Source: Microvelia longipes (taxonomy: Eukaryota; Arthropoda; Insecta; Hemiptera; Veliidae). From it: DNA of 64,000 bases. This document shows positions 46,384-58,376 of the stretch, one piece after another. The notes below the pieces were generated by a model. That model searched no databases, was not told the origin of the DNA, and saw only the letters and a list, made by a program, of their open reading frames with translations. Each line of letters starts with the position of its first letter. The stretch's first letter is position 1. The position numbers and the translations under genes are program-made. The DNA lies in contig JACMZG010001914.1 in assembly GCA_018340805.1 (NCBI GenBank), forward strand, positions 48,265,700 to 48,329,699, written 5' to 3'.

Positions 46384-46552
46384 CTTTAGCATAAAGTCAG
46401 TTATATTAAGACGATCGAAAAGATGGAGGTAAGGTTCCGCAGGTTCTATATACTGGGACATCTTGTAGAAATTTGGGTGCTTCATTGTTTCCATTAATGT
46501 TACCATTGATTCCAATGCTTCATCTGTTATAACATCACTTTGTCTTAGATGT
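46384..46552 (-). CDS. Pickpocket-type DEG/ENaC channel, second visible exon
   Basis: Acceptor TTTTTATTTCAG at 46553-46564; the first base completes the codon GCA left by exon 47352. It encodes the extracellular segment HLRQSDVITDEALESM, then NFYKMSQYIEPAEPYLHLFD and RLNITDFMLK. I prefer the donor AAAG|GTTATT (phase 0), because it joins in frame to the Cys-rich exon at 41466. An alternative donor 13 bp further (CTG|GTAAAA, ending 46371) looks stronger but leaves phase 1. Beyond that the open frame only continues into a SINE. The NIT triplet is a possible N-glycosylation site. Confidence 0.75.
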
Positions 46553-46984
46553 CTGAAATAAAAATGTTAGATGCTTTGAACTTATTTATTGTGTAGCATT
46601 AAGCTTAGAAGGATCTTTAATAACATTTTTTTAAATATCTCCTATCTTTTATGATTATCCGCGTATGACACTGAATAGCTAATGATGTATAATAATTTAA
46701 TTATTTTAAATTTAATCGCTTATAATTTTATAAAATTTTATTATCCTATTTTACCTTTTAAAAGGAGAGAGAAGTATTGCATTATCAAAACTATTATATT
46801 TGATTAATATTATTAGTATTCGTCTCGATTGTATATAAGTATAAGAAGTTGTTATTCCAGTGCCATCCAGTGTCTTTGAAAAATTAAACATTTGTTTTAT
46901 CATCAAATTTCACAGAGGAATCAAACATTTTATCATACATGAACATACAGAAATCGAAGAACTGGACCAACTAAAGATTATGAT

Positions 46985-47185
46985 CAGGGCCGTTAAGATG
47001 CGTTAGGAAACTAGGTTTTGAGTATTTTCTTACTGTTGACTGGTATAAGACTTATACCGGTTCACTGTTGACTGTTGTCTTATACCAGTCAACAATAAGA
47101 AAAAACTCAAAACCTATGTTCCTAACATCTCACCGGCACTGATGATGACCTTTAGTTGGTGAAAGCTGGTTTGTTATTTCAATAA
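46985..47185. mobile_element. Palindromic repeat in the ppk intron
   Basis: Arms AGTATTTTCTTACTGTTGAC and the inverse near 47080-47100 flank TGGTATAAGACTTATACC. The right part (CGGCACTGATGATGACC... GAAAGCTGG) is shared with 47890-48070. Confidence 0.6.
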
Positions 47186-47351
47186 ATGAATAATCATGGA
47201 GAGACTTTTTTATTATTGAGTCTTGATGAACTCACTAGTGCTTATACTTTGTATCCTATAATGTTTTAGCATATAGAGAAGCCTCGATCTACGATTAGCA
47301 GCTTGCTTTTCATAGCACTTGTAAAAAAGAACTTAATGACCATCAACTTAC

Positions 47352-47558
47352 GCTTTTAATTGACTTATAGCTTCTGTCCTATTTTTGATGGTCGTAGATG
47401 GACATATAGTTACAGCAGGGAACGGTAAAGAACCGTAAGGAATATTAACATCCGTAATAGAAACAGCTGTTGGGTCTTCAGCATAACCATAAACATGACT
47501 GTAGCCATAGGTTATGCAATAACTGAATAAGACTATTACAGTACAGAGCCATAACAAT
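47352..47558 (-). CDS. Pickpocket-type DEG/ENaC channel, TM1 exon
   Basis: Acceptor ATATTCTTTCAG and donor AAGC|GTAAGT give a 207-bp exon. It encodes the end of the first membrane helix (LLWLCTVIVLFSYCI) and the family signature after it (PYGSLPFPAVTICP), then a likely N-glycosylation site (NRT). The family forms trimeric, amiloride-type sodium channels used in chemo-, mechano- or osmosensing, and in peptide-gated roles. The upstream exon with the cytoplasmic N-terminus was not found within the next few kb. Phase 2 at the donor matches the next exon. Orthology within the large ppk family cannot be decided here. Confidence 0.88.
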
Positions 47559-47835
47559 CTGAAAGAATATGGATATTAAATTTATTAAAAGAAAATTTTC
47601 ATCGAGCTGTATTGATTGACGCACATCAACATTTTTTGTTAAAATTACTTGTGGTCTTAATCCAAACTCTATGTTATGCTTATCAATAGTTTTGTGAAAA
47701 ACTATCTTGATTATGGTGATTTGATAATAAAATAACCACAATTGTGCTGTACATTCTGGCTAGAAGCCTTTTCGGAGTAATCTTTCCATATCAAACAGTT
47801 CACATAAATCCGATAAATACTGAGATGCGGAATAA
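47559..47835. other. Intron sequence upstream of the TM1 exon
   Basis: A frame of 87 codons crosses the acceptor and is not coding. No N-terminal channel motif was found. Confidence 0.45.
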
Positions 47836-48125
47836 GGTTATAAATAAATAAAGTTTGTCTTTCCACAGATGATTTATTATTATAAAACAAAGCCAGCTTT
47901 CAATCTGAACGGTCATCATCAGTGCTGGTAAGATGAGTCTAGATTACTTTTAGCGGTTTCTGAGGCCAGTCATGTATAAGAATGTTGAGTCTTTGATGCT
48001 TTGGCCTCAAAACCGGCAAAAAGTAATCTAGACTCATCTCACCGGCACTGATGATGACCGTTCAGTTGAAGCTGGCATTGTTTTATAATAATTAAATCAT
48101 CTGTGGAAAGACAAACTTTATTTAT
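47836..48125. mobile_element. ~290-bp palindromic MITE
   Basis: Arms ATAAAGTTTGTCTTTCCACA, AGATGATTTATTATTATAAA and GTAATCTAGACTCATC are inverted around a ~60-bp centre. The whole can fold into one long hairpin. No duplication identified. Confidence 0.75.
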
Positions 48126-48519
48126 TTATAAAAGAGTAAATTTTTGGACTCGTATGATATATTTAAAATTTAAATTTTCTTGAAGACTGCAGTCCTTTAT
48201 AAATATTAATTTTATAATATATATATATTTATATTATTCTTTCTTAGTTTTAATTTAAATTAAATTTATTTAATTTAATTTAAGTCTTCAAGAAATTTAA
48301 ATTTATTTATTTAGTTCACATAGGTTTAGTTTTAGTATAGATCTTAGAAACCTCCTGTAATTATTTGCAATATTAAAATTAATTCATTATAAATGCGATA
48401 ATTCAGTTTAAAAATTAGCATTTGGTTTGCAAAAATAATAAAATACCATCTTGTTATAAATAAAATTAGCATAATTAATATTATAATCAATTTATAATTA
48501 GACAAGGTCCTAAAAAAAT

Positions 48520-50720
48520 TGAATAATAATCATAATTAATTCAAATTATCATAAGTTTAATAAAATTAATCAAATTATCTAAGGTCTTAATAATCGTAAT
48601 CATAATTAATTCAAATTATCATAAGGTTTAATAATCGTAATCATAATTATTCAAATTCTATAAGGTCTTAATATGTAATCATAATTAATTCAAAATTATC
48701 ATAAGGTCTTAATATCATATATTAATTAATTCAAATTATTCATCAAATTAATTCAAATTATCATAGGGTCTTAATTCATATTCATTAATTAATTCAATTA
48801 TAATACGATATCTATTATTATTAATTGTAAAGGTCTTAATAATTATGAATACAATCTTGATGAACTATACTTTCCATTAAGATGATGAAATGTCCATGAA
48901 TACGTATATAAACCCATGGATGTACCGTGTCTAGGGTATCTTTTGAATCGAGCCAACGACAATTATATACAACAGTCAAATTATATAAGCGAGTCAAACA
49001 GTACAAGGAATTTGTCAGGCATGTTTGCTCGTCTTCAGAATGTCATTGTGGTAACATAAACTTAAGGTCTTACTTCAAGTTTGTAGTATTAAATAAGAAA
49101 TATACTGAGCTTAGTAAGTTTTGTCGGTTTAACTGTGAGACAAGTTTTTTTTAAGGTAGAGGTTCATTAGAGAGCATTTACATTATGACTTGACATTATT
49201 AATTATTGTAAGAAATTTTATACAAATTGCTTTATGTCAAATTATTATTTATTTGATTATAATTTTGCTCCAATAGATAATCTTTTAAAAGATTTAAACT
49301 GAATAAGCTTTGAAAAATAACATAATAATAACGATAAATAAATATCACCGGAATCGTATCATTAATAATTGTATATACATTTATACTTTTCCTCATTTAT
49401 ACCGTAGGTATATAGGAAAAGTATTGTGTTTGCAGGAAAAAAACCAGGATGAAAACGGAATTATGCGTTTCAGGCGTTTTCATGGCCTCCTGAGTGGTTA
49501 TCTGACTGTCACAAATGTGTCTGTCTGTATGTGTGAGTGAGTGTGTGTGTGTGACTGTTATCATCATGTGTATTTATGCTAGAGAGTTAAAACTTTAAAA
49601 AAAATCAGTCTACAACTGTAGTTGTGCTATTTTGAAAATAATTTTTATTATGACGTCATTAACCCGCAATAATTACTCAGCGAAGATTTCGAAAAATCAT
49701 AAAATGCGTAAAAATGATGCGATCTAATTGAGATTTGGCACCCATGTGACTATGTGTAAAGTTTCATCTCATTATCAGCATTAGATCAATTTTTATTGAA
49801 TAATTTGTATACGTTTTTTAAAAACTGTAAAAAATTGGGATATGGTCCAATTGAGTTGAAATTTAGTAAAATGTACCATGTACCCCTTGACGTAATAAAT
49901 AAGTTTATTAAGTTTTGTTATAATAAAACAAGTCTATCTATGATTTTTTGTGGATCATAAAAGTTAAGCAGCATCGAGCGTGTTCAGTGCCTGGATAAAT
50001 GACCACTGGGAATGAAATGAATGTATTTACAATCTAAGGACGAGATTGTAAAAACCTATCCACCCAGTGATGGGGTTTTGGCCTTTGACCAATGGGTTTT
50101 AGGCCCATCCTGTGAGCCGTAAACCCGTTAGTCTAAATCACAATAACCACCCCATAGAATTCAATTTTATCTGTTGAAATTTAGCAAAAATACATAATAG
50201 TTAACGTTTTCAAGTCCGCCTGACTTGAAATAATTATAGCAATTTGTATAAATTTCTTATCAAATAATAAAAAGTCAAGTCATAATTGTAAATGCTCTCT
50301 AATGAACCTCTACCTTAAAAAAAAACTTGTCTCATAGTTAAACCGACAGAACTTACTAAGCACAGTATATTTCTTATTTAATTTTATAAACTTGAAGTAG
50401 ACCTTTAAGTTTATGTTACCACAATGACATTCGGAAGACAAGCAAGCATATCCTGACGATAAGTTTCCTTGTACCTGGTTTTGACTCGATTTATTATTTG
50501 ATTGTTATATAATGTGGGCTCGATTCAAAAGATACGCTATGGACACGACAATCCATGGGTTTAAGTACGTCTTCATGGACAGTTTCACTTTAATGGAAAG
50601 GTATAGTTTCATAAGATTAGTTAATTATGATTATTAAGACCTTATGATAGTTTTGAATTAATTATAATTATGATTATTAAGACCTTATGATAATTTTGAA
50701 TTAATTATGATTTCTGGTTT
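48520..50720. mobile_element. Long inverted-repeat element (~2.2 kb)
   Basis: Left arm 48860-49245 and right arm 50232-50607 are inverted copies over ~380 bp (shared CCCATGGAT, GAATGTCATTGTGGTAACAT, AGGTTCATTAGAGAGCATTT). Outside both lies the same ~40-bp AT-rich satellite (AATTCAAATTATCATAAGGT, 48520-48840; inverse 50608-50715). The interior holds a TGACGTCA repeat (49500-49760) and a 5S-like piece. A 75-codon frame in the left arm (48927-49154) has no recognised family. Confidence 0.75.
49953..50014 (+). ncRNA. 5S-rRNA-like fragment (SINE3-type head or 5S pseudogene)
   Basis: GTTAAGCAGCATCGAGCG and CCTGGATAAATGACCACTGG follow the 3' half of eukaryotic 5S rRNA, in which the motifs are AGTTAAGCAACGTCG and TTGGATGGGTGACCGCCTGG. 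Both internal control elements (A box and C box) are recognisable. The 5' half is absent, so this is not a functional 5S gene. It may be the promoter of a 5S-derived SINE. Confidence 0.65.
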
Positions 50721-51049
50721 CTGTAGCACGAAAGAAAATAAGAGGTTAAATGAAGAAGTTTAGATGTTGGTCAGTGTGCCTAGAGAAGTGTTTAGTGTTT
50801 GCAAAATAATCCGAAACCGGGATGAAACGGTATTATGCGTTTTAGGTCTCCACTCCAGCTCGAAGTATTCACACCAGTAGTCCAGATCCCATTGTAAATA
50901 TTGAGTAATATCATCTTACACCTCTTCAGAAGCATCTTTATGAAGGTATAAGGGTATACCACACTTTTCGGGAGAGCTGTCTTTAGTGCGGGAAAAGGCC
51001 CTGTCTAATATATATAAACACCCTAAAACTTTTAAATTTTCCTTAATTT

Positions 51050-51214
51050 TTAGCGAATTTCCTTTGGAAATTCGGCTAATGGCATAGGCGTCATGGCGGA
51101 ATTCGAACCTCGGACCACGACACAAATCCGTTTCAGAGGTCCCTAATTATGAAAAAATACGTTTTGCGGACTTTATATATATATATTATATATAATATAT
51201 ATAATATATATATA

Positions 51215-51258
<44 letters not shown>

Positions 51259-51274
51259 TATAATATATATATAT

Positions 51275-51355
<81 letters not shown>

Positions 51356-51369
51356 TATTATATATATAT

Positions 51370-51439
<70 letters not shown>

Positions 51440-51540
51440 TCTAGACACTTTCTTGTAAACACTCTATCTTTCGAACAGATTAATATTTTTTAACCAAACT
51501 TGGTACAAAAATCAGCCTTTGGGAGGACACGAACCCTATT
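51050..51540 (+). mobile_element. TA-hinge repeat, family A2, copy 2
   Basis: Same module order as 42495-42850. A long TA tract (51173-51436) separates the core from a right part with CTAGACACTTTCTTGTAAAC and ATTTTTTAACCAAACTTGG. Confidence 0.75.
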
Positions 51541-51639
51541 GAAAACCAGGTTTTGGTGACGTCATTAACCCCGTTTGCTGAGTCAGCGAAATTTTCAAAA
51601 AATCGGCAAATTCAGGGTTAATACTTTTTGCCGCGAAAA

Positions 51640-52135
51640 AAGTCAATATTTATGTTTTTTGAGACGCTAAATCGAATGAAACCGGTCCAAAGTCGACACG
51701 ACCACTCTAAGTGACCTAAAAATCGAAAAAACCATTGTAAATTACCAAAAACCAAAATTTAGGTCGATAAAAAATAATTTTCGAGTAGGGTGTCGTTATC
51801 TATGTAATTTTGGTCGCTGAATCGAATACAACCGGTCCGAAGTCGATACGACCATTCTAAGTGACCAAAAAGTCCAAAAAACCATTGTAAATTACCAAAA
51901 ACCAAACTTTAGGTCGATAAAAAATAAATTTCGAGTAGGGTGTCGTTTTCTATGTAACTTTTGGCGCTGAATCGAATGAAACTGGTCCGAAGTCGATACG
52001 ACTACTATAAATTACCAAAAAATCGAAAAAACCACAAAAATTATAAAAAACCAAAATTACGGTCGTAGAAAATTAAATTTTGAATAGGGTGTCGTTTTCA
52101 ATGTTTTTTGGGCCTCTGAGTTGAATGCCAGTGGT
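51640..52135. repeat. ~150-bp tandem repeat, 3+ copies
   Basis: Marker GCTGAATCGAAT starts near 51667 (as GCTAAATCGAAT), 51815 and 51965. Each unit contains CGGTCCGAAGTCGATACGAC, a GACCAAAAAGTC segment and GAGTAGGGTGTCGTTTTC. The last partial unit runs into the tRNA-like segment at 52140. The same motif appears once in element E (63.3 kb). Confidence 0.8.
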
Positions 52136-52139
52136 CCGG

Positions 52140-53000
52140 AGTCAATACAACCACTTAAACTCAGGGTACCTGGGTTCACATCCTGGAAGGGTCGATAATT
52201 TTTTATCGTTTTTTTTTACTTAATATAAGTTTACAACTAGAAAATAATTCTGGCGCGGTGGTCCGCATGTCGAGCGAATTCCCTTTGGATGCGAGCACTC
52301 AAACCCAGAGTACCTGGGTTCAAATCCTAGTAGGGACAATAATTTTTTATCGTTTTTTTACCTAATATAAGTTTACAACTAGAAAAAATTCTGCGTGGTG
52401 GTCCGCATGTCGGGCGAATTTCCTTTGGATGCGTGTTTCCGTGCTTTTTACATTATATAAGTTTACAACTACTAAATAAATAATTCCGGCGAGGTGGTCC
52501 GCTGTCGGGCGAATTTCATTTAGAATGCTTGTTTCCGTGCTAAACAACCCATTTCTTGCTTATGCAAGAACCATGCCCATAGCGCGGTTCCGGTTCATGC
52601 TTTAGAACCTAAGCAGTTACACAATTGTCAAGCACTGCTCGTAACTCATCTTGTCTGTATTTTCCAAAGGAAATGCGCTGAAACCTTTAAAGATAACTGA
52701 CTAAGCTTAAAGATATGTAACTAAGCTTTTAACTAGTGCAAATAATAGTGCGTACTTCTAATTTTAGAGGCATAGTTTTGTACAACAACTGGATGATTAT
52801 GCGCATTTCCTTTGGAAAATACAGACAAAATGAGTTACGAGCAGTGCTTGACAAATGAGTAACTGCTTAGGTTCTAAAGCATGAATCGGAACCGCGCTAT
52901 GGGCATGGTTCTTGCATAAGCAAGAAATGGGTTGTTTAGCACGGAAACACGCATCCAAAGGAAATTCGCCCGACATGCGGACCACCGCGCCAGAATTATT
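52140..53000. mobile_element. Cluster of tRNA-like SINE copies, partly inverted
   Basis: Plus-strand heads with TGGCGCGGTGGTCCGCATG (A-box-like) and CTGGGTTCAAATCC (B box) occur at 52190-52350 and 52400-52540. A head in opposite orientation lies at 52860-52999, so 52540-52620 and 52860-52940 are inverted copies. The fragment between repeats the 42.85-43.07 kb sequence. Confidence 0.7.
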
Positions 53001-53309
53001 GCTTAATAGGGGGTCAAAAGTATTTTGTCTAAAGGGACTTTAATAATGTAATTTGTATTAAATTGTTCAGTGGAGTCTAGAGTTTAAGCGGAGCTTAGTC
53101 AATCTTCACTCCGTTACCTAGTTTAGGAGCATTAGAGTAAAATGTGTGAAAAAGGCCTAAAAATGAGCTTTTCGATTACTTTTGACTATTTCTAAAGACC
53201 ATAAGTGCCCTATCTAAAAAGGACTTTGTAATGTTATTGGTATCAAATTGTACAAGACGGTCTTATCTGTAAGCAGAATTCAGTAAATATACGGTTGGTT
53301 ATCTAGTAA
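53001..53309. other. Unassigned
   Basis: No supported feature. Confidence 0.4.
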
Positions 53310-53680
53310 ACCACCTTATCTTAAAACACCTGATAAGTATTTAATAAAACCGGTCTTAGATGGCAAAAGGATAGCGGAATACAAGAATTTACATTTATTT
53401 AGTTGACGAAGACTACTTTTAATATAATTTTAATTAAAATCGTTAAACTACAATTTAAAATGCTTAAAATATTGTAATGCACCGATATTTATATTAGTAC
53501 TTTATGAATAATCAATCATTCATTAATAATAGAACATTATAATTCAGCAACCGGAAGTATTGCCAACTTTTTTATAAGAAAATTTTATATTGTTAGTGTG
53601 GCAGCATTACTTAAGACCACCAGTGAACCGCCTTTTGTGTTATCAGTAGTGCTCCTACTATTCGCGATTCAAAGTCCGTA
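53310..53680. mobile_element. Half copy of the foldback MITE family
   Basis: Corresponds to the right half of 1932-3245 and, inverted, of 23199-23690. It keeps the full right terminus (ACCACCAGTGAACCG... GTGTTATCAGTAG). Confidence 0.7.
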
Positions 53681-53880
53681 GCAGGGTGATCGTTGTTAAA
53701 GTCCTTATGGGAGTTTTAGCGAATTTTCATAATGAAAATGACGCTTATGAGGTTGTTCGGATGACAGAAGTTGAGGGTGGGAGTGAGTGGAATCGGTCCG
53801 AAAAAAGTTTATATATATATGTGTATAATATAATATATATAATATTATATATATATATATATTATATATATATATATATA

Positions 53881-54059
53881 TATTAAAGTTATAAGAAATA
53901 AGACCGTTTAAACTGTTAAATCACACTAACTATATTCTTAATAATTTAAAAACCAATAAGATAATAAATATAAAAATAACTGTACGTCACTGGTCAGCCA
54001 GTGTTCTTTATTAACTGTCATTCATGTTCATTTAAATTTTAACATTCATACATTCAACA
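53881..54059 (-). repeat. copia 3' LTR
   Basis: Pairs with 58377-58554. Preceded on the minus strand by the purine run ATTAGGGAAAG (polypurine tract, 54060-54070). Confidence 0.9.
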
Positions 54060-54186
54060 CTTTCCCTAATTTGAATGAACATTTATCTGCACACTATCAT
54101 ACAACGTGAACCATCGATTCAATCATAATCCAAAGAAAAGATACATACAAACAACTATTGAACAAACACTATCAAACAAATACCGG

Positions 54187-57100
54187 TCAATCAACCCCTA
54201 TTTCCTTACACAGAGCTACTAATCTAGGCTTGTGTAAAGACTTGGTCATCATGTCTGCTACGTTAAACTGAGTGCAGATTTTTCTAATCTCTATTTCTTG
54301 TTCTTGAACTTTCTCTCGGACGAAGAAATGTCTAATCTTGATGTGCTTGTTCTCCGATGATATTCTGGATTCTGTGCTAACTTAACAGATGCTTCATTAT
54401 CCACGTATAGATTTGGAACTTTCTGCATATCAGACAAGTCCTCATATAACCGCTTGAGCCAAATTGCTTCTCTTGTAGCTTCACTAGCAGCTACTATCTC
54501 AGCCTCAGTAGTGGAGATTGCAACTGATACTTGACGCTGACTAAGCCATGTTACAGCTCCTCCAGCATATTTACAAATGACACCAGTTGTTGATCTACCA
54601 GTTGTATTATCTCCGCCATGATCTGCATCACTAAAACATTCAAGAACATTATTAGTGCAATAAGGTTATAAGTGATACCATAGTCCGTTGTACCTCTTAT
54701 GTATCTTAGAATTCTTTTGACTTTAATGACATCTTGCTTAGATGGATTCTCAAGACTTCTTGAAACGACACCAACCGCATATGCAATATCTGGGCGGGTG
54801 CCTGTCATTAGGTACATAAGAGCACCTACTGCTTCCCTGTAAGGGAAACTTTCAACTTCTTTCCCTGATTCTGAACTTCCACTTTCTTCACTAAGCATTG
54901 GAGTAGTTACAGGATTACACCTACTCATGTTGAATCTTTCTAAAATCCTTTCCGCATAAGCCTTTTGATTGAGTTTTATTGATCCATCCATTTTTATCTA
55001 TTTCAATTCCGAGAAAATAAGTTGCAGGTTGTTTGACTGTTATTTTAAATTCTTTTCTTAATTCATCTAGAAGCTCGCTTACCAAATCTTCACTTTTACA
55101 TGCAATAAGTCCATCATCAACATATAGTGCTAATAAATTCTCTCTTCTTTTCCTGTTCCTTTAAGAAATAAACATGGATCTGCTTCACTGCGTTTGAAAC
55201 CCATAACTATTAAGTGATCACTGATTCTTTTGTTCCAGCATCGAGGTGCTTGCTTTAAGCCGTATAAGCTTTTTGCCAATCGACAAACTCGACCCGAACC
55301 ATCATCATATCCCTCTGGCTGACGCATGTATATTTCTTCTTGCAGCTCCCCGTATAGAAAGGCTGTAGAGACATCTATTTGTGTAAGAGACATTCCTTCA
55401 CTAGCTGCTACACTAATCAATGCTCTAATCGTTCCCGTCTTTGCTACAGGACTAAAAGTTTCTCCATAGTCCACACCTTTCTTCTGAGAAAATCCTTTGA
55501 TAACTAATCTAGCCTTATATTTATCTATTGTTCCATCAGGATTAGTTTTCACCTTAAAAACCCACTTGCATGGTATTGGTTTCTTTCCCTTTGGCAATTC
55601 TGCCAAGACCCAAGTGTTATTAGCATGCAATGAATTTATCTCACTATCCATTGATTTCTTCCACTCATTGTTTTGCTTACTCTCAATAGCTTCCTTGTAG
55701 GTTCTTGGTTCTTGTAGATCCGCTCCTATTAACATGACATAATCTTTGAATTTTTCTGGTTTCTTGAGGAGACTGCGATTTCTAAGAACCCTATCGCTAA
55801 CTATTTCCGAAAATCGGTCATCTTCACTATCCCTCCCTAATTCAATAGATTCACTATCTTCTTTGTCATTCGGATCGATATCAGAGTCAAAAGGATGATC
55901 TACTTCAGATGTATCATTATCATTCTCATTGTGATTCTCTTCAGGTAAACAACACATCTCTTTCCCTTTTTCAATTGTATCTTTTGTTTCCAATGGGACA
56001 TCTACTTCTGAAGGAGAAGCAACAGGAGATGTTATATTCTCAGTTTCTTCCACATTACCTAACTGGAGTGGCACTGCAACTACTTTCTCTTGCAGGTGTT
56101 CTTCCTGAAATATCACATCACGAGAACGTATGAGTCTATTATTCTCTTTACACCATATGCGATATCCATCATTATTATCATAACCTACCAAGTATCCCTT
56201 CCATGCTTTCTTATCCATTTTTTTCTTAAGTGTTTTGGTATATGAACAAAACAAGAGCTTCCAATCACCCTCAAATTCTTCAAATTGGCTTTTTCCCTGT
56301 CCAAAGTTCATATGGTGATTTACCTTCCACTCTTGATGGACCTGCGCGGTTCAAAATATATCTAGCAGTATTAATGAGTTCTGCCCACAAACCTGGTGGT
56401 AGATTACCATGTGTGTGCATTAAGGATCTTGCTGTCTCTACAACAAATCTATTTTCCCTTTCACTACACCCATTTTGCTCAGGAGTGTATGGCATAGTCA
56501 ATCTATGTTTAATGCCATTGTTGTTAAGAATTTTTCTTACATCGTCATTGTCAAATTCACCACCATTGTCACTTAACAGTTCTTTGACTACATGACCTTC
56601 AGTTTTTACTTCAGCTAACATCAATTTTAATTTCTCTGACACTTCAGATTTATTTCGAATAAAGTAAATATATCTATAGCCACTGAAGTCATCCTTGAAA
56701 AGTACAAAATATTGATACCTTGAAATGGATTGAACAAACGGTCCACAAACATCAGTATGTATGAGCTCACCAGGTTTTGTAGCACGTTGTCTGTTCCAAA
56801 CTTCAATCTATGTGCCTTGCCATACATACAGCCTTCACATACTTCACTATCAAGTTTGACTTTTATTCCAAATTCCCGTTCAATAAGTGATTTCACATGC
56901 TTCTTATTTTGATGTCCCAACCGTTCGTGATACAGCTGAAGTAAATTATTATTTGACAAACTATTAATTTCATTACACTTTCTTGGTATAATATTTTCAA
57001 TGTCTAATTTATATAAACCTCCATTGTTTATTCTGTGTCCTATAACAACAGTTTTTCTATTAATGATTAATTTACAAGATTTAGGGTATGAAATAAACGT

Positions 57101-57366
57101 ACTTATTGGATGCTTATCATGAGCTTGTAGAACTGAGAACAGGTTCTTCTTTACACCAGGTACATACCATACATTCTCAAGTGTAATAGACCTTTGTTTT
57201 CCCTTAACTACAGCAATCACTTCTATTTCACCTTTGCCAACAGCATTGACTGCATCTCCACTTGCAGTCATTACTGAATGTGCCTCCTTGAAGGGTCTCA
57301 ACACACGGAATAGATCCTTTCTTGATGTAATATGATTTGTAGCACCATTGTCAACATACCAATGAT
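54187..57366 (-). pseudogene. copia pol: protease, integrase, RT, RNase H (frames broken)
   Basis: Minus strand. The protease has WYVDNGATNHI at about 57350, with D-N-G rather than D-S-G. The gag-pre-integrase zinc region has LYHERLGHQNKKH and CEGCMYGKAH. The integrase core has LIHTD-like and DDFSGYRYIYF, LSDNGGEFDN, and QNGCSERENR (D,D,E complete). RT has KARLVIKGFSQKKGVDY, QIDVSTAFLYGEL, SLYGLKQAPRCW and the ALYVDDGLI box near 55115. RNase H has TTPMLSEESG, VGALMYLMTGTRPDIAYAVG and the end NVADMMTKSL, stopping at TGA at 54187. Shifts lie near 56680-56650, 56310-56280, 55135 and 54660. Confidence 0.88.
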
Positions 57367-58245
57367 CTAAATCTTTTCTGCTAACAGTACCTCAGATGTT
57401 TCAATACTAAGAGTCATACTATCACTATTATTTATAGAAGAACTTACAGGTTTATCTTGCCTTGCTGGCCTACCATCAGCTTTCCATTTTTCACATTGCC
57501 ATATCTTATGATTGGGCATGGAGCAGTAATGACACTTGAAACCTCTCCTCTGTCCTTTCCTCTTATACTTGTCATTTGTTGATTCATTTGATGATACCAA
57601 TGCTTCTTGACTTGTTAAAGATTCTTCACCTATACTTCTGCTTATTAGTGCCTTTTCAAAAGCACGTAGCTGATTTGTAAGATTTTCCACTGTCCTTTCA
57701 GCTTTATTCATCAGCATCCAACTTGACCTAAAAGGAAAATAATCGTCAGACAAAGAGCCTAAAATTTTACAAATTAAAAATATCTCAGGAAGATTAAAGT
57801 TTCCTTCCTTGCCGATCTCCAATTTCATTTCTTCCCATATATTTTTCAATTTTGACATATGTCCAGCAATATCGTCTGAAAGGTCCTAGATAGGAAGATA
57901 AGCTTTATCTTCTGACACTCCATCGTACAATCTATGTAACTCTAACCACACCTCTCTGGCAGACGTAAATCGCATTACTTTTCTTAGTGTATCTTCATTC
58001 ATATTGGTGGTTAAAATTAATAAAGTGTTAGTATCAGCCTTATTATAAAAATCAGAATCCATTTTATACTTAGCTTTGACAATTTCAATAGCTTCATCAG
58101 CTGGTGGCTCTGGCTTTTTCAGTTTACCATCTAAAAGTTCAACTGCTCCAGGAACACTTCTCACCATTATTGACACCTTGTATTTCCATGTTTGCCAATT
58201 ACCTTTTCCTTCCAGATTTCCGATTTGAATTTTTGCACTTTCCAT
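57367..58245 (-). pseudogene. copia gag
   Basis: Starts at an ATG 121 bp inside the primer site with MESAKIQIGNLEGKGNWQTW, the usual copia gag opening. An in-frame TAG at 57886-57888 interrupts it, and the same frame resumes (DLSDDIAGHMSKLKN). The CCHC knuckle CHYCSMPNHKIWQC lies at about 57530. The frame ends with LLAEKI and a TAG. The protease continues in a frame one base away across an AAAA run, so either an indel or a frameshift signal. Confidence 0.85.
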
Positions 58246-58365
58246 TGTTAATTAAACCAAATTTAATTTTACCAGAATTTCCAAAAATTTTCAAAATTTT
58301 AAATTTATTTGACAATTTTGACAAATTTAATGACAAAAAAAATTAAAATATAACTTAATGATAAA

Positions 58366-58376
58366 GGCCCATAACC
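58366..58376 (-). promoter_or_regulatory. Primer-binding site, initiator tRNA-Met internal type
   Basis: The minus strand reads GGTTATGGGCC immediately after the 5' LTR. It matches the start of the primer site used by Drosophila copia, which primes from an internal fragment of initiator tRNA-Met. Confidence 0.75.

Noticed and set aside
47140..48070. Hammerhead ribozyme core (CTGATGATGACC... GAAAGC)
   Set aside because: CTGATGA and GAAA are present, but the intervening bases do not form a proper stem II next to the core in either copy, and the NUH cleavage site and stem I are not evident.
48927..49154. 75-codon Cys-containing gene in the left arm of the inverted-repeat element
   Set aside because: The inverted right arm does not keep the frame, and no family is recognisable.
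49953..50014. Intact 5S rRNA gene
   Set aside because: Only the 3' half is recognisable and it has several changes.
52190..52350. Functional tRNA genes at B-box sequences (also 8.1, 42.4, 46.2 and 63.4 kb)
   Set aside because: Cloverleaf stems do not close and the segments recur as SINE heads.
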